Origin: Nematopogon swammerdamellus
Lineage: Eukaryota > Arthropoda > Insecta > Lepidoptera > Adelidae
Direction of reading: 5' to 3'
Assembly (NCBI GenBank): GCA_946902875.1
Contig: OX336342.1
Coordinates: forward strand, 13,261,523-13,325,522
Length of the DNA: 64,000 nucleotides
In this document: positions 1 through 12,672 of the stretch, piece by piece
Position numbering within the stretch: position 1 is the stretch's first letter
How the letters are laid out: each line of letters opens with the position of its first letter
The notes under the pieces: generated by a model
Told to the model about the DNA's origin: nothing
Seen by the model: the letters and a program-made list of their open reading frames with translations, nothing else
The model's database searches: none
Translations under genes and position numbers: made by a program

Positions 1-353
1 ATTTTCATCTGCTTGTGTGTTAATGTTTTTGTATGTAGGTATATGTGTTTGTTTGTGAACGCATCATTTAAACTGTACTAATGCGAATGGAGCTTTCAGA
101 AAAATATGGGGATTAACTCGATGTAACACATAGGATATATAGGATCATGTCATTATTACTTATATGAGCTGATCAGCGGGGTTGGAGAAAAATCGATACT
201 TCGGAATTTGTTCATTCAATTCTAAGCAGAGTAGGTAAAAATAATTTATTATTATGTAATTTTCTCAGTCGCCATCACTGAGCGTTGTTAAAATATTCAC
301 TTGCAATAAAAATGATAATGCATTTGATGGACACTAATTTAGTTATGAAATAT
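1..353. other. gene-free AT-rich sequence
   Basis: I see no coding exon, RNA gene or clear repeat here. Stop codons are frequent in all frames. Confidence 0.5.
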
Positions 354-512
354 GGGCCGGGTGGTGCGCGCCGCCCCCGCGGCTGCCGGGCTGGCATGGC
401 GGGGCGGGCGGGGTGGGCGGGGCGGGCGGGCTTTCGTGAGCGCGACGAGGCTGTGAAGGCGGCGGAGGAGGCGGCGGCGGCGCGGCGCGGCGTCAGTTGG
501 GCTCACACGGTG
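354..512. other. isolated CpG-rich, G-rich island
   Basis: A block of about 160 bp that is very GC-rich sits in AT-rich surroundings. At about 398-430 the plus strand has repeated runs of four G separated by one to three bases, a strong G-quadruplex pattern. Both strands read as Arg/Ala/Gly-rich open frames, which is what GC-rich low-complexity DNA produces, so I do not call a gene. It could be a promoter-proximal island, a first exon or a repeat fragment. Confidence 0.5.
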
Positions 513-599
513 ACAGCCCAATTTGAATAATGGAATAAATATGTACAAAGTATTGGGTTTAATTTTCCTTATAGAATATCAACCTAAACCACAGAGCAA

Positions 600-1090
600 A
601 ACCTAATCTAAACCTAAACTACCGAGGGTTCCGTACCACCAGTTAATCGGCCATCTTTTATTATTTCATGTTTTACTTTAGACTTTGCGCTATAATCACA
701 AAGTTTGACATTTGTATGTATTACCATATTTACCATAGAGCAAAAATAAATAAAAATTGAAGAAATAAATGTTTATGTGCTATGATTACAACTGAAATAT
801 TTTGGGATCATTTATGATTTCAGCTAAACGGGACTTCATAAACCAGTTATGATATGTGACATAATTTTTTTGATAAGTGAGATTATATTTTGATTTCGTT
901 CACTTAGAAGCTTTAATATTTTACATTTTCAAGGGATTGTCAACCTTAGTACTTGATATTGATTTTAACTTGATACCTCGACTCATTCCGAAAAAAATAG
1001 TCATGACAGACCGATAAACGGACAAAAAAGTGATCCTATAAGGGTTCAGTTTTTCCTTTTGATGTACGGAACCCTAAAAAAGGATAAATC
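600..1090 (+). repeat. interspersed repeat family C (GGTTCCGTACC type), degenerate copy
   Basis: It contains the family landmarks in order: GAGGGTTCCGTACC near 620, a segment reading TTTTACTTTAGACTTTGCGC near 670, a tract with GACAGACC and GGACAAAA near 1010, and a terminal TACGGAACCCT near 1065. The same landmarks recur at six other places in this window. The family is non-coding. Confidence 0.7.
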
Positions 1091-2237
1091 ATTATTATTA
1101 AGGCGAAAGTTTGGAAGATTCAGAAAGTTTGCTTGTGAATATTTTATTGGCAAGAGATGTCGAAGACAATCCTATATTTTTTTGCGTAATAAAGAAAAAA
1201 ATTAAGTCAATAAAATCGTCAAGATAAGTCATTTAAAGATTAAAGCTTTCCACTAGTTTGTAGCTAATCAAATACAACTGTAGTAAATTATTATATTATA
1301 CAAAACTTAATTTGCAAATTAACTATCTTAGTTGAACAGTTTATTGATTTTCAGTCATAAAACCTGCACAAATTACCTATTTACCTTATACATTGAGATA
1401 TGGTCTCATCGATTATAAATAGCCGGCTTAAAATGAAGCTTTAAACAAAGCCAGTGCTCGGCTAAGTTATTATTAAGTAGTTTGCGGTAAGCGCTGAGCA
1501 TAAATGTTTCCTCGCGAACCGAAAGTTGGAGTCGTCGCATACTTGCCGTCGCTGATGAGCAGCGAGGAAGTTAATCTCGGCAACACAACGAGAGCTCTGA
1601 AAAGATTCGGACAGTTCTCAACAAGTTGGTGAGTTGAGCATTCTCCTGAGAAACTTGCCAGACGCCTCTGCCGCCTCTGCCGCCGCCCGCCGCCCCGCTG
1701 CGCCGCCGTCCACAGCCCTACACGATATGTCTAAAGACCACAATATGCAAAAGGTTATAGAGGAGGCAGCGGTTTATTGAGCAAGTCAAATAAAATATGT
1801 ACAAAACACTACATTACAAATTTAAAATGTATGCCTACATATCTTTGCCGTATCGCATACCTATTTCACGAACAACCGATATTTGATTGTCAACAGTTAA
1901 AACGGTTTCCGGTGGCATCGACTTATAAACATTCTCGATTGATAAAAATGTTGTCCCCTCTATCTCTGTACGCGTAACTCGAGAACCGCTCATCCATCTT
2001 ACATGCAGTTCCATCAATTAGTTTCAACCATTTTATAATGTACTCTTTATAGACAGACACAGCCACAGTTTATGCAAATTATAATATTAGAAATGTAGGG
2101 AAGATTGTTTACTCAGGGAGTGTAGTTCGCTGTGTTTGTATCAAAACGATAGATGAGTTGATTTCATTTTACTATGACTTCCTTTAACTACCTATGTACT
2201 TGCGTAAAAATATTGAGCTATTCTGTCGCTATTAGTT
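1091..2237. other. gene-free sequence with a GC-rich patch
   Basis: No supported gene. The notable part is a C-rich CCGCC patch at about 1666-1716. Short open frames near 1777-2017 show no recognisable domain and are treated as chance. Confidence 0.4.
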
Positions 2238-2297
2238 TTTAGGGTTCCGTATCCGGTAGGGGACCCTATTACTAAGCCTACGTCGTCTGTCTGTCTT

Positions 2298-2328
<31 letters not shown>

Positions 2329-2329
2329 T

Positions 2330-2376
<47 letters not shown>

Positions 2377-2716
2377 GTCCGTCCGTCCGACTGTCCGAGG
2401 GCTATATCTTGTGAACCGTAATAGGTAGCCCGTTGAAATTTTCACAGAATATGTGTTATTATGACCGATATAACAACAAATAATAAAAATAAGAAAAAGT
2501 AAAAAAATCACGGGGTTCCCATAGAAGAAACTAAAAAGTGCATGCGCGCCCGCCATCTACCGAAAATAGTATGAAGCATTTTAACTAATCATGAATTTTC
2601 ACTAATATGAAGCATTTCATAAACACGCCATAGATGACGTGAGTGGCGCTCACAATGAGATGGCGATACGGGACCGTCGGTGCGCGAGTTCGACTCGCAC
2701 TTGGCCGGTTTTTACT
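2238..2716 (-). repeat. interspersed repeat family C, longest reverse copy, with (GTCT)n tract
   Basis: Read on the minus strand it starts with AACCGGCCAAGTGCGAGTC near 2710 and ends with GGAACCCTAAAAA near 2240. The internal GACA tract has expanded into a (GTCT)n microsatellite at about 2285-2376. That tract accounts for the minus-strand frame of repeated Thr-Asp-Arg-Gln, which is not a gene. The 2680-2710 end carries GAGTTCGACTCGC, which resembles a tRNA box B. Confidence 0.75.
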
Positions 2717-4089
2717 AAACTATGATTCACCATCATTTCTCTCATGGTAGTCACTTCTCATGGTAGTCATACATAGCTGCGGCGTCACAGCAGTGGTGGT
2801 GCTATGGCCAATTTTATCACATTCTTATAGATACAAATTAACATTATCACATTCAAAACATTTTCGACTGTATTTATTTATATCCTTTCGGACCTTTGGA
2901 ACATATGGAATCGTCATAAACTTCGTCATATTAAACATAATTCACAAAAATACACTAACAACTACAAAACTGTAACATGGTATTTCGACCTGTCACCCAG
3001 ATCCCACAGATGAAGGTTGTAAGGTTGTAATTAAGGCAGTCTCGATAGACTACCATTTCTTGTTGTTTTAAAATCACAGCAGTCTTGGAATATTCTCAAA
3101 TTGCCAACTAAGGCCCTTTGGCTCTGGAAGCATTATTTATAAATCTTCCTTCGCCTACACCAGGTGGCGGCCGCGATCGGCGCCGGCGCATTACTCTCGA
3201 AAAAAAATCATTTTGGAAGATTTTTCCATAAAACTTCATGAACTAACATATGGATTGTATTTACAGATAAATATTCTAGCTATAAATGGCATTTTTTTAT
3301 TTACATTACGTATTCTAGGTGACAAAATTATTTTGTAAAGTTGTTCTATGTGAAAATCGCGACCTCTCTCAGGTTTTTTTTTTTTATAAATTTATTAGAC
3401 CGCGAATCGGTCATATAGTATTTTTATTATAAACACTAATAAATAACGGACCTAATCATACCTTTCTTGTGTATCAGCAGCCCCCCGTGTCGTTCACAAT
3501 AAAATTTGTATGTGGAAATTTGTATGGTTTGTATTATTTGTATGGAGAAAACTAGGTCACAAAAATTGCTTATTTCTCGTAAATGTACTGCATACAAACA
3601 CTATACGGCATATATTATTTCAACTACAGGAACTAAATGACACTTCTATCACCTCACTTTATCCAGAAAACAGATTTATATCGAGAAACAAGCCTCTAAA
3701 AACAGCCGAAATTGGTACCGAAAAGGAGGCATTTTCTTAGTATTTTTACGAAAAATTCAGATCAACTCAGCACAAACAAATGCACTCAATACATCCGGAA
3801 TATAATGAAAAAGAGAAAAAACATCACTTATGGGTTCATCTGCACAAAAAAACACTCAGCAAACCCGAAAACAGAAGAGCAACGTACAACGCCCTCCTAA
3901 TATAACCGCTGTCTTGATGACACTGACAGGGCGGTAAATCTGACATTTCTCTATGGGAGAATGTTTGTCGCCTAAAGGCTATAGGATATACTATTTGAAT
4001 TAATTACTGCCAGCATCTCACGGCTAAATGAGATACAAGAATAAAATAATTTTGTTGGGGCCTCCCAACGAAACACGGAAAAAAAAGAA
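2717..4089. other. gene-free sequence
   Basis: AT-rich sequence with a poly-T run near 3377-3389 and a GC-rich patch near 3165-3190. None of the short open frames has coding character that I can defend. Confidence 0.4.
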
Positions 4090-4154
4090 AGCGGCCGATA
4101 TCGGCCGCTCCATTCGTAAAGGTATAATCTATAAAGCGGCCGATATCGGCCGCT
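4090..4154. repeat. paired 20-bp perfect palindromes
   Basis: AGCGGCCGATATCGGCCGCT is a perfect 20-bp palindrome at 4090-4109 and recurs exactly at 4135-4154. Both copies are followed by CCATT, and the start-to-start spacing is 45 bp. They are strongly GC-rich in an AT-rich context. Function is unknown: they could be a protein-binding site pair or part of a repeat not otherwise present in the window. Confidence 0.8.
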
Positions 4155-6756
4155 CCATTGGCAAAAGGGAAGATTTCAATTCAGTTATTGATCTATGTAT
4201 TGATACGTAATGCATTTGTTGCAACATTTGCCTTGTATGTTTACTTCAACTGAATGAATGTAAGCATTCATTATAATCTTGAAATTTAATCATTCCTCAA
4301 TGTGTAATTTTTAATAATTATATTTTACAGGTTTCCATATATTTAGCCTTATATTTTTTTAATTAAAAATTGTCACATTTTATCTTTACCTAAAGGTTGG
4401 TTGTATGAAATCTTTTCAAGGGATAAGTCCGCCTTTGCACCTCATGTGCCTGTTTTCATTGTGTTATTTTTGTTATTTAAAAAAAATATGTGTGGAGCAA
4501 TAAAGAATTTTCAAAAAAAGAAAGCAATCATATTTATTAGGAAAAAATCGCAAAATTTATTTTTTTATGATAAAATACCACTACATTCTATTGTTAAAGA
4601 AATGTTTAATTCTGAGCTTTGCTCTTACCACTGACAACCGCTGCATTGTACATATCGTAGGAGAGTTCATCGAGGCGATATGAGACGTTCGCGCGGAGCT
4701 CTCGGCGGAGCAGCGGATGTACGTACGTTACGGGTGTCGCCCGCCGCATCTCAGTGCTGCAATCCAAACCGATTCCAAGCTAAGCGCTACATATTTTCTA
4801 AACATTTGTATGTATGCAAGCGAACAGAATGTGTCTGCGTGCGTGCGACAAAAGGTGCACACGTGACACTGTGTACCTATGCTCACAGATATAACACATA
4901 TAGAATGGTACATATATAAAATAGTACCGATGATAAATAATAGTAGATACCCTATAATAGTAAACGAGCATAAAACATAGAACCACCACGTAATAATAGT
5001 GAGCAAGCGATGTGTAGCAGCGTTGCAATGCGTTCTCACAACATTTGAAGTAAGGCGCATGGCTCGGTGGCATAATTTCATTGCACTAACTGGTTGTGCT
5101 TATGCAGGTAGAGTGTGCATGAGTTAGTGCTTCGGTTAATATAATATTTATTATTTCAAAGATTGTTATAAAAATTCGCTTATAGAGATACTTTTAGCAT
5201 GTTGCCGTTACAAATGAGTAGACATAAAAATTCGTAACTAATAGTACTTATAACAATAAAAAATTTATTAAACTAAATTTTATTAAACAATAGACAAATT
5301 CATCCTGAAATTTTAGTGCATTATCCGTGGCTAGTGCACGAACACAGGGTAACGTGGCTTATTTGCACCCACTCGAGAGGCTCGTGTGTACGGTGTTGTT
5401 AGCGACACTTATTTAATTGTTGCCGTTGCATATGTCATGAATAAAATATGTTTATTATTACCAATATTTAGCTGATACTTTTTATATATAATAAACATTT
5501 CCTTTAATATATCGTTCTACACAGATATCCAAAGTGTGCTAACTTTCGGCTGTATAATGTGTATATTTTAGTAATAAATAAATTTTGAATTTTAATTTGA
5601 ATTTGACTATTCTACTGATGAAGTTTCCGTGAATTGATATTAAAGCGTCGGTTTATATTTAACAGTTCATTTATTATTGTGCGTAGTGCGATGCAGTATT
5701 CGTCATCTACTTGGAATAGAGCACCAGCGGAGATAACATTAATGTTATGATAACCCCATTTACCAGAGTAGTACCCGGCAAGGAGACACCAGCGCCAGAG
5801 CAAAGAGTGTTACTAGACTGCGGCTCTAGTCTGCGGTTCCCGTAAGCTTTGTCCTCGGTGTTATTTTATAGCTGAATTCACGAAGGCGGGTCGCAGCCTC
5901 TGTGATGTTAGCTCGTCCAATATAACAACAACAATGTCAACATTATTATGTGAAAAAAATTGCTTGCATATAGTGCCAGGATTCGAACTGAAAATGCATT
6001 GAAAAGTGATATAACAAAAACATGAGCGCCAGCAATGTAATGGAACTCAAATATAAAAAAAAACAAATATTTACCTCTTCTTCTTGCATTACTCTACCGT
6101 TTGAAAATACCCGCACGTTTGATCGAACATAGTAGAGTAAAGAAAACTAGTTTTCAAGCAAAGAAGTCCTTTTTCGTGAAAGTAGCTCGCAAAAATTATT
6201 GTTCAAGAGTTGCGTCATTATCCTCTCATATATACAATAACAAGTTGGAAATAAGTTCTCCCAACTCTGAATAAACAACAAAGGAAACTGCAGCCGGAGT
6301 CAAAGAATTTCGCAAGCAAGATAAATTCTTTCCAACTCATATAAATATAGTGCGGGCGAGTGAAACCCTTCTGCGCGCGTCTTGGGGATACCCGAGTGTC
6401 GTAGAGAAATGTCGTTTCCACGGGAAAAAGTCCACACCGCAGAAGAAGAGCGTGCGTTCAGGATATAATTAAATAAGGACAGTCTCGGGGGCAATCAGGG
6501 GCCAGGCGGCGGCGCGGCGGTGCGGCGGTGCGCGGGGGCGGTGGGCGTGGGGGCGAACAACGTCCGCTCTCGGACTGGGACGGAGGGAGCGCGACCACGC
6601 GATGGAGCGCGACCGTATGAATGCCAGCGAACTCTTATTTTTGTATTATAACTATTTATTAAGAAAATACGTAGAGGAAACATAAAATAATATAAAAAAA
6701 CTAGGCAAAATTTAATATAAAATTAAATTATAAAAGACTGCTTTAAAAAAACATTG
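4155..6756. other. gene-free sequence with CpG-rich patches
   Basis: No supported gene. CpG-rich patches lie at about 4685-4760 and 6495-6610. The segment at 5565-5605 (AATAAATAAATTTTGAATTT followed by AATTTGAATTTG) looks like a LINE or SINE 3' tail. A box-B-like sequence occurs on the minus strand near 5985 without a convincing tRNA fold. Confidence 0.4.
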
Positions 6757-7256
6757 AACCGACTTCCAAAACAAAAGGGCTTTATCTATCAATTTTCTGG
6801 CGTGCTTGTGTACCACCTTCAACTCAATTATTTAATATTTTTTAGTTCTAAGTAGTTGTTTTTTAAGTCCATTCGATGTTTTTTAACAGTTTTTTATTTC
6901 ACTCTTTTTTAGTAATAATATCACATAAAAAATTATCACAGAAATCGGTTTTCGTGGTATAGAATTATTCGGCCGTTTGACACACTTAACAGCCCATATC
7001 TTGAAACCTATTGAACCGATTTTCATGAAACTAGCACTGTTTCCGAAGTTGAAGTGAATGTAAACCTGAATGATCACAATCCAATTAATAGTTTCGGAGT
7101 ACTGCGTGGACAAACATACATACATAGGTACACTTATGACATTTGGCACACCTGTTTAGAAGCCCACATAGACTAACATACACGAATATTGTGCAATTCT
7201 AACGATATTACATACATACTGGACGAATTGATAACCTCCTTTCTTTTGAAGTCGGG
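6757..7256. mobile_element. terminal-inverted-repeat element, family D (ACCGACTTCAAAA)
   Basis: The left end reads ACCGACTTCCAAAACAAAAG and the right end reads CCTTTCTTTTGAAGTCGGGT, so the termini are inverted versions of each other. Related ends recur near 34390 and 52531. The 88-codon frame inside it on the minus strand has no recognisable transposase motif, so this is probably a non-autonomous or decayed element. Confidence 0.55.
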
Positions 7257-9924
7257 TGGGTGTGGTTAGAAAAACAAGCCGGAAAAGAGCGCTCCGCTCC
7301 TTATCTGTACCGCGAGAAGCGGGAGTGCGGCCCAGCTAGTGTGCTGGTAAATTATTTCCTCCAGCCCGACCGCGCGGGCGCGGCCTCCTACCTCGCGGTG
7401 CCCTAACTAACCTCTACCGGCATTTGCCTTTTTAATTTTCAGCCTTATCCACTGAAAGAAAAAAACTTAGTCCGACATTCGACCAAGGTTTGTCTAGTAA
7501 TAATACAATAACAACCGAATATTAGGTACCTATGAAAACTAAATCGAGATGAGAGATCACATACATTATTAAGATGTTTATTTATTGTTTCGTTTACCGA
7601 AGTAAACTGTTTTTTTTTTTTAATGTAGGGCAAAAACTCTACTGATATGCGTCGACTAAACTCTATAACATGGCGCTATTTGCATCAAGAAAGTAGCCCA
7701 TCTCTTCGAGACCCACAATAATGAACCCTCTTCAACTGGCGCACCTTCCACACATTTTTCACGAAGATCCCAGTCCTTTTCGAAAAAGTCTGGATAACGC
7801 CCGAGACTGAAATGAAAATTATTTTAGTAGAAAATATCAAGGTTCTCCCAAAAGACTATTTTTTAAGCCGGACGGTTTAATTCTGACGTACGGCTGGCCG
7901 GGGGTTAGTTGAAGTGTTATTAAAGTGCTGAAGTTAGGGCGCCGATGAGGAGCGCGATGATAGCGCACCGCCCCGCCCCGCCTCCGCAGCGCCTGGATAA
8001 CACTCCTTTATTTGTGTTGCGCTCTTTCTTCTTTTCCACATGATTATGTCGTTCTCGGCTCAGTGCTTCGTATATTATGGTTACAAATTATTCAAAATCC
8101 GTTCATCGTGTAGAATTCAAATCGTCCCCAAAATATACTTCACAAAATAAAACCACAGCAAACCTCAGCAGACCGCTCGTAACACACGTGGTGGTCAACA
8201 TTATTCTTTATTCAAATGGCCGACTTAGTTTATTTTTAAATGTGCGTGTGTGTGTGTGTGTAGTGTCCATTTTTTCTATGCTTTTTATTATTGTAACTTT
8301 GTTTGTGTTGGTTTCGGTTTTATCGGGATGATTTTAGTACTGAATAGAATATACATACTTTATTGCACACTTATAATTAAAAACACTATAACTTTTACTT
8401 TACATACCTATTATGATTTGTTTTTAAATAGTTTTCCTTCACATACGGTCAAATGTTAACGCAATCAATAACATTATCTGAGGAAAATGTAGGTCCTCGT
8501 TTTCCGTTTCTGGCGTTATCCCGGAAGGCCCTGCTCTTAACAAATTAGACAGCACACTGAACAAAAATGTCACACCTCGAGCAGAATGAATTCAGAAAAT
8601 TGCGGTCGGGAGGAGCTCGCATCAATCATCGACGCATTAAGCTGGATCCATCACGCTAATGTTATTACGCTCCCACATCAAACGAAATAACCGCACGAAA
8701 AACATTTATGCTTACAAACGTAAAATTCTTACCTCATTTAACTTCGGAAATTCGCTAAGCTCGGCCTCGGTGAACCGCAATTAATTCTTACAAAGAACCG
8801 GAGAAGTGTGTACAGTTGGATATGCATACGCACGTAGAACCATATTACAATCACTAGCTCACCTTATATCCCTCAGAACACTTTACGAAGCGAGCGAACG
8901 GAAGTCACACAAGGTGTTAAAATTGTATCTCCACCATACCACCTATTCAGTATTAGGATGTTGCTCATGATTTTCTTATGCATCACCTGTGCTGTGTAAT
9001 GTAATGAGATCTTTACTATACTTATTCATCTCGTAAGTCCGCTTTCTGCACCCCTGTTCACTTCAATTTTGTTAGTAATAAGAAAATATTTTCTAAAATA
9101 GACGGACGGACAGACGTCCGTCTGTCTAACTGAAAATGTTCGTCAATGAAAATATAGATTTCACCCAAATCCAGAAATAAATTGATTATTGTTAATTAAG
9201 ATTTAAAATTATTAGTATTTAGATTAATATGTCGATCACCTTTTCTTTAGAAGATCACATTGAAGTTTTAAAACATTGTTAATTTGTAAAAAAAGAAACA
9301 TTAAATAGTATTCGATACTTATATCTGCAGTTATACATTTATTTACTTACAGATGTGCCTGAATTCTCCTCTGACAATACCAATTTAGAGAAATCAATTA
9401 CTGAAGTATTCAATTCTAAAGAGCAATAAAATTAAACCATAAACATATAATAATAATAATTTATAATTTCTCCGACTGTGCTAACTTACAATCTCTTTGT
9501 TTATCTAGCAATTTCCAATGTATGAACGTACAGCAAAGTTTAAATTTGTGTAATATGTATTGATGTTGATTGTGGAGAGCAGAATCTTCCTCTAAAATGA
9601 TTTTAATTTTGTGATTTGGTTTTGTAAAGTTATTAAAGAACCCTGAGCTCGTAATAGCTTCAAAGATGGTTGAATTTGGCTTGGCTCAGCGAAATATTAC
9701 GCTAAGCGTTTGCCTCTTTGATTGCAAATCATAATGATTTAAGCGCGACACAGACGATGAAGATACTATAATAATTAAGATTAAGATGGCCTAAGATGAA
9801 ATGTTATAGTATCTTCATATATTTATTATACACGGTTAAGATAGATAATATTTTATGAAACCTATACATTCTCATAAGAGACTACCACCGACCGGGTAAT
9901 CAGTACCGCAGGATTGATGCAGAC
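7257..9924. other. gene-free sequence
   Basis: Includes a GC-rich patch near 7360-7400, another at 7940-7995 and a (GT)n microsatellite at about 8242-8262. A GC palindrome built from GACGGAC and GTCCGTC units sits near 9101-9128. No gene is supported. Confidence 0.4.
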
Positions 9925-10240
9925 CTGCATACATACTCGTACATACCACACGCTATATCCCGACAATCGAGGAAATCAGAATAATCGGGTTGCGCTGCAA
10001 GGACTCTGGTAAATACAGCACAACACCGACCAACACATCCAGCAAAGCATTCGGACAAAATAACTATCACGCAGCAAGTAAAGCACGAAGACCCACCTGC
10101 TGCATGGAAGAACTGTGCCAAGATGAGACGTTACTATCCTGTCGCCCTATAGCACGGCATCTCGTCCTTATCCCTTAGTCGCCTTTTACGATATGCTCGG
10201 GGAGAGATGCAGTGGGGCTATTATTTTTAATTATTGACCC
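9925..10240 (+). repeat. interspersed repeat family A, near-complete copy
   Basis: Family landmarks in order: TACATACCACACGCTATATC, CCCGACAATCG, AATACAGCACAACACCGACC, AGCACGAAGACCCACCTGC, CTTAGTCGCCTTTTACGA and GGGGAGAGATGCAGTGGGGC. The same order occurs at 45345, 51205 and, split in two, at 26630/34131. It is non-coding and about 320 bp long. Because two other loci fuse its right end to a SINE body, it may itself be a SINE read backwards. Confidence 0.75.
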
Positions 10241-10559
10241 CGCAAGGTTCTAGTTTTTCAATCTACAGGTCATCTGTAGTGAACACCAAAGCTTAACAGC
10301 AATTTATATTATCACGACGAAGATAATAAGATATATTTTTTTGCCTCGGTTGCCTTGGTTTGCCAAAAAGTTTTCGTTATCCAATAATTAATAGTAATTT
10401 TTGTTAGACTTATTATAATAAATTATTCAAAGTGTAGGTATCTTAATTAATTAAATTGAACCAATCTTTCTCAGATGGAATTCACATCCTTGAAAGCTAC
10501 ATCTACTACGAGCTTTGTATTTGTTACCATTGCGGTTCTTGCGGAAGACTACACCAACC

Positions 10560-10638
10560 GGAAAACGATTAATGTTTCTACAAGAAAAGCCTCTTGCGAT
10601 CGACTGGTCGATCGCGATCGACCGTTTGGGCACCACTG
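10560..10638. mobile_element. hAT-like element end with nested palindromes
   Basis: The right edge reads GTTTGGGCACCACTG. Its reverse complement CAGTGGTGCCCAAAC has the CAGTGGT...CAAAC form typical of hAT transposon termini. Just inside lies the perfect 18-bp palindrome GGTCGATCGCGATCGACC (10606-10623). I could not find the matching left end, so the span is a minimum. Confidence 0.4.
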
Positions 10639-11309
10639 CATTAGAGCATAGATCGCTTCGCTTTTACATTACGTTTGTTAGTTAGTACGCAAACTGTATT
10701 TTATTCAAAATTAAGTAGTTCATGAAAATTGTCGAACACTGTTCGGTTCTTAATGATTCCACGAATCAGCTCCCGAAGTGGGTGTAGTGAGTGACTGCTG
10801 CAACAGCCCGTATACGAGAACACGCATATGGAGGAAAATAAAACGTAGAAAAACAAGGCACACGATAAAGGGGAAACGGGATAAAAGGCACTAGAGTGAT
10901 GACAGGAGACAGGGGAAATGGCGCAGGAGGGACAGTCCCAATACCCCACTGTAATTATTATCCTTCGCGGTCTGTAATTACACGGAGCCGCGGCCACTTC
11001 AAGTTCGCTGAACTTTGTCAACTAGGGCAACTACAGCAGCTTCAGCACAGGACGGTAAGTTGTACTTACCTAAGTCAAGCTCATAGGCGCTATGTATGAT
11101 TCAGCAGATTGTAACGTAAGGTTTCAAAGTTCGATAAATGTTAAAATAATTTAAAGGTAAGCTAGTAACGCTGCGCTGCCTTACGACATCCTCGGGTCAG
11201 TGCTCATCGTCTTAATGTGGAGAAATATTTAAATAAATAACGTGGGTACATCGGAAATTATTTTAGGAATTATATTGCTTTAGCAAATAATAATTAGCTT
11301 CAAATTCGA
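10639..11309. other. gene-free sequence
   Basis: No repeat or exon that I can defend. Several short open frames overlap on both strands. Confidence 0.35.
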
Positions 11310-11948
11310 AAAAATCGGCCAAGTGCGTGTCGGACTCGCGCACCGAGGGTTCCGTACAAGGTTTTATTATTTTTTGGTTTTACTTTAGAGTTCGCACTAT
11401 AATCACACCAAGTTTGATGTTTGTGTGTATAAAGGTTTTTACGATAGAGCAAACACAAAATGAAGGTTTTTTTAATACCCTCACAATAGTTAAAAAAAAG
11501 AAAAAAAGAGCATGTGCACAAGTGGGATTCGAATCCACGACCGTCGGATCAAAATTCTATACATTCTACCGCTAGGCTAATGGCGGTTATGGACCACCAA
11601 TAATATCCGATTCAGTTACTTCCCTATATAAGTGAAAATTAGTATCTGTAGCGCCGCGCTATCTATTATTTAGTAGTGTAACTAATCGATTCATAGCACG
11701 TTGCTTGAATAGACCCCCTTATTTTTTTTATTCTTTCTTTTTTATTATTTGTTGATAGATTCGCCATAATAACACATACCTATTCTGTGAAAATTTCAAC
11801 CAGCGGTTTATTATACGTCTAGTCAGCTATTATACGGTTCAACCAAATATTTCGTTCAACAGATACAGCACTGCACTCGGACGGACGAACAGACAGACAG
11901 ACGGCGTAGGCTTAGTAATAGGCTTCCGTATGGATACGGAAACATAAA
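11310..11948 (+). repeat. interspersed repeat family C with embedded tRNA-like segment
   Basis: Begins AATCGGCCAAGTGCGTGTCG, continues with GAGGGTTCCGTACAAGG and TTTTACTTTAGAGTTCGCAC, and closes with AGACAGACAGACGGCGTAGG followed by GGATACGGAAACAT. It is the longest copy here. It differs from the others in carrying a tRNA-like segment on the opposite strand at 11515-11590. Confidence 0.7.
11515..11590 (-). ncRNA. tRNA-like (probably pseudo-tRNA) segment
   Basis: Read on the minus strand this contains TAGCCTAGCGG, which fits a tRNA internal promoter box A, and about 40 bases later GGATTCGAATCCCAC, which fits box B with a T-arm. The putative acceptor arms (ACCGCCA and TTGTGCA) do not pair, so I do not call it a functional tRNA. 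It may be a SINE head or a degenerate tRNA carried by the repeat. Confidence 0.4.
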
Positions 11949-12526
11949 AATAACTAAAATTCGCTAACACTTAGGTAGGCTGGCTCTAGATATTCTAACT
12001 ATACTCAGGCAAATATTTCATCTTTCTTTCATTTAGTTACGCTTTAACTAAAATTCCGATAAAATTAAAATGTAAAAATTTTTTGACCAATGTGTGGAGC
12101 CGACTTTACTCTTCGTGCGACCAAAAGCCAATCTTCTTGGCACCCATGCTGGGCGTATGAGATTTATCCCCGCACATCAGTTTAAAATTGTATGACGCCT
12201 GACTTTCGCTTCGTTGTCTCAAGCTTGATGGAGTTGCGCATTTGTCTCCCGGGGTGTCTTATATGAAGACTTGGTAAAGGTTCCATGAAAGCATTATTAA
12301 TATAAATCACAACAAAATATGTATCTGTTGCAGTGTGGAAAGTTTGAAAAGGTGGTGATCTAGCAGTAATTGCGTTACAAGTTTTCGCAATTGGGAGTAG
12401 AAATAAAATAGACGGAAGGACTAATGTTGCTCTCCAACACAAGTATGTATGTGGGTGTGTTTATTTCTCAATTTGACATTACATTCAAAACATATGCACA
12501 CTTGATGACCTCGTTAATGTAGGTAT
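11949..12526. other. gene-free sequence
   Basis: No recognisable feature. An 86-codon minus-strand frame at 12182-12442 has no domain I recognise. Confidence 0.35.
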
Positions 12527-12672
12527 GAAAAAACCGGCCAAGTGCGAGACGGACTCGCGCATCGAGGGCTCTGTACCATCAGGTAATTGGCCGGTTCAAA
12601 AGATACAGCCCACCAACAGGTAGGACAGACGGTGTAGGCTTAGTAATAGAGTCCCGCACGCATATGGAACCC
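12527..12672 (+). repeat. interspersed repeat family C, internally deleted copy
   Basis: Starts AACCGGCCAAGTGCGAGACG, keeps GAGGGCTCTGTACCATC, then jumps to GGACAGACGGTGTAGGCTTA and ends GGAACCCT. Most of the central part seen in the longer copies is missing. Confidence 0.7.

Noticed and set aside
2278..2556. Minus-strand 92-codon frame of repeated Thr-Asp-Arg-Gln
   Set aside because: It is the translation of the (GTCT)n microsatellite inside a family C repeat.
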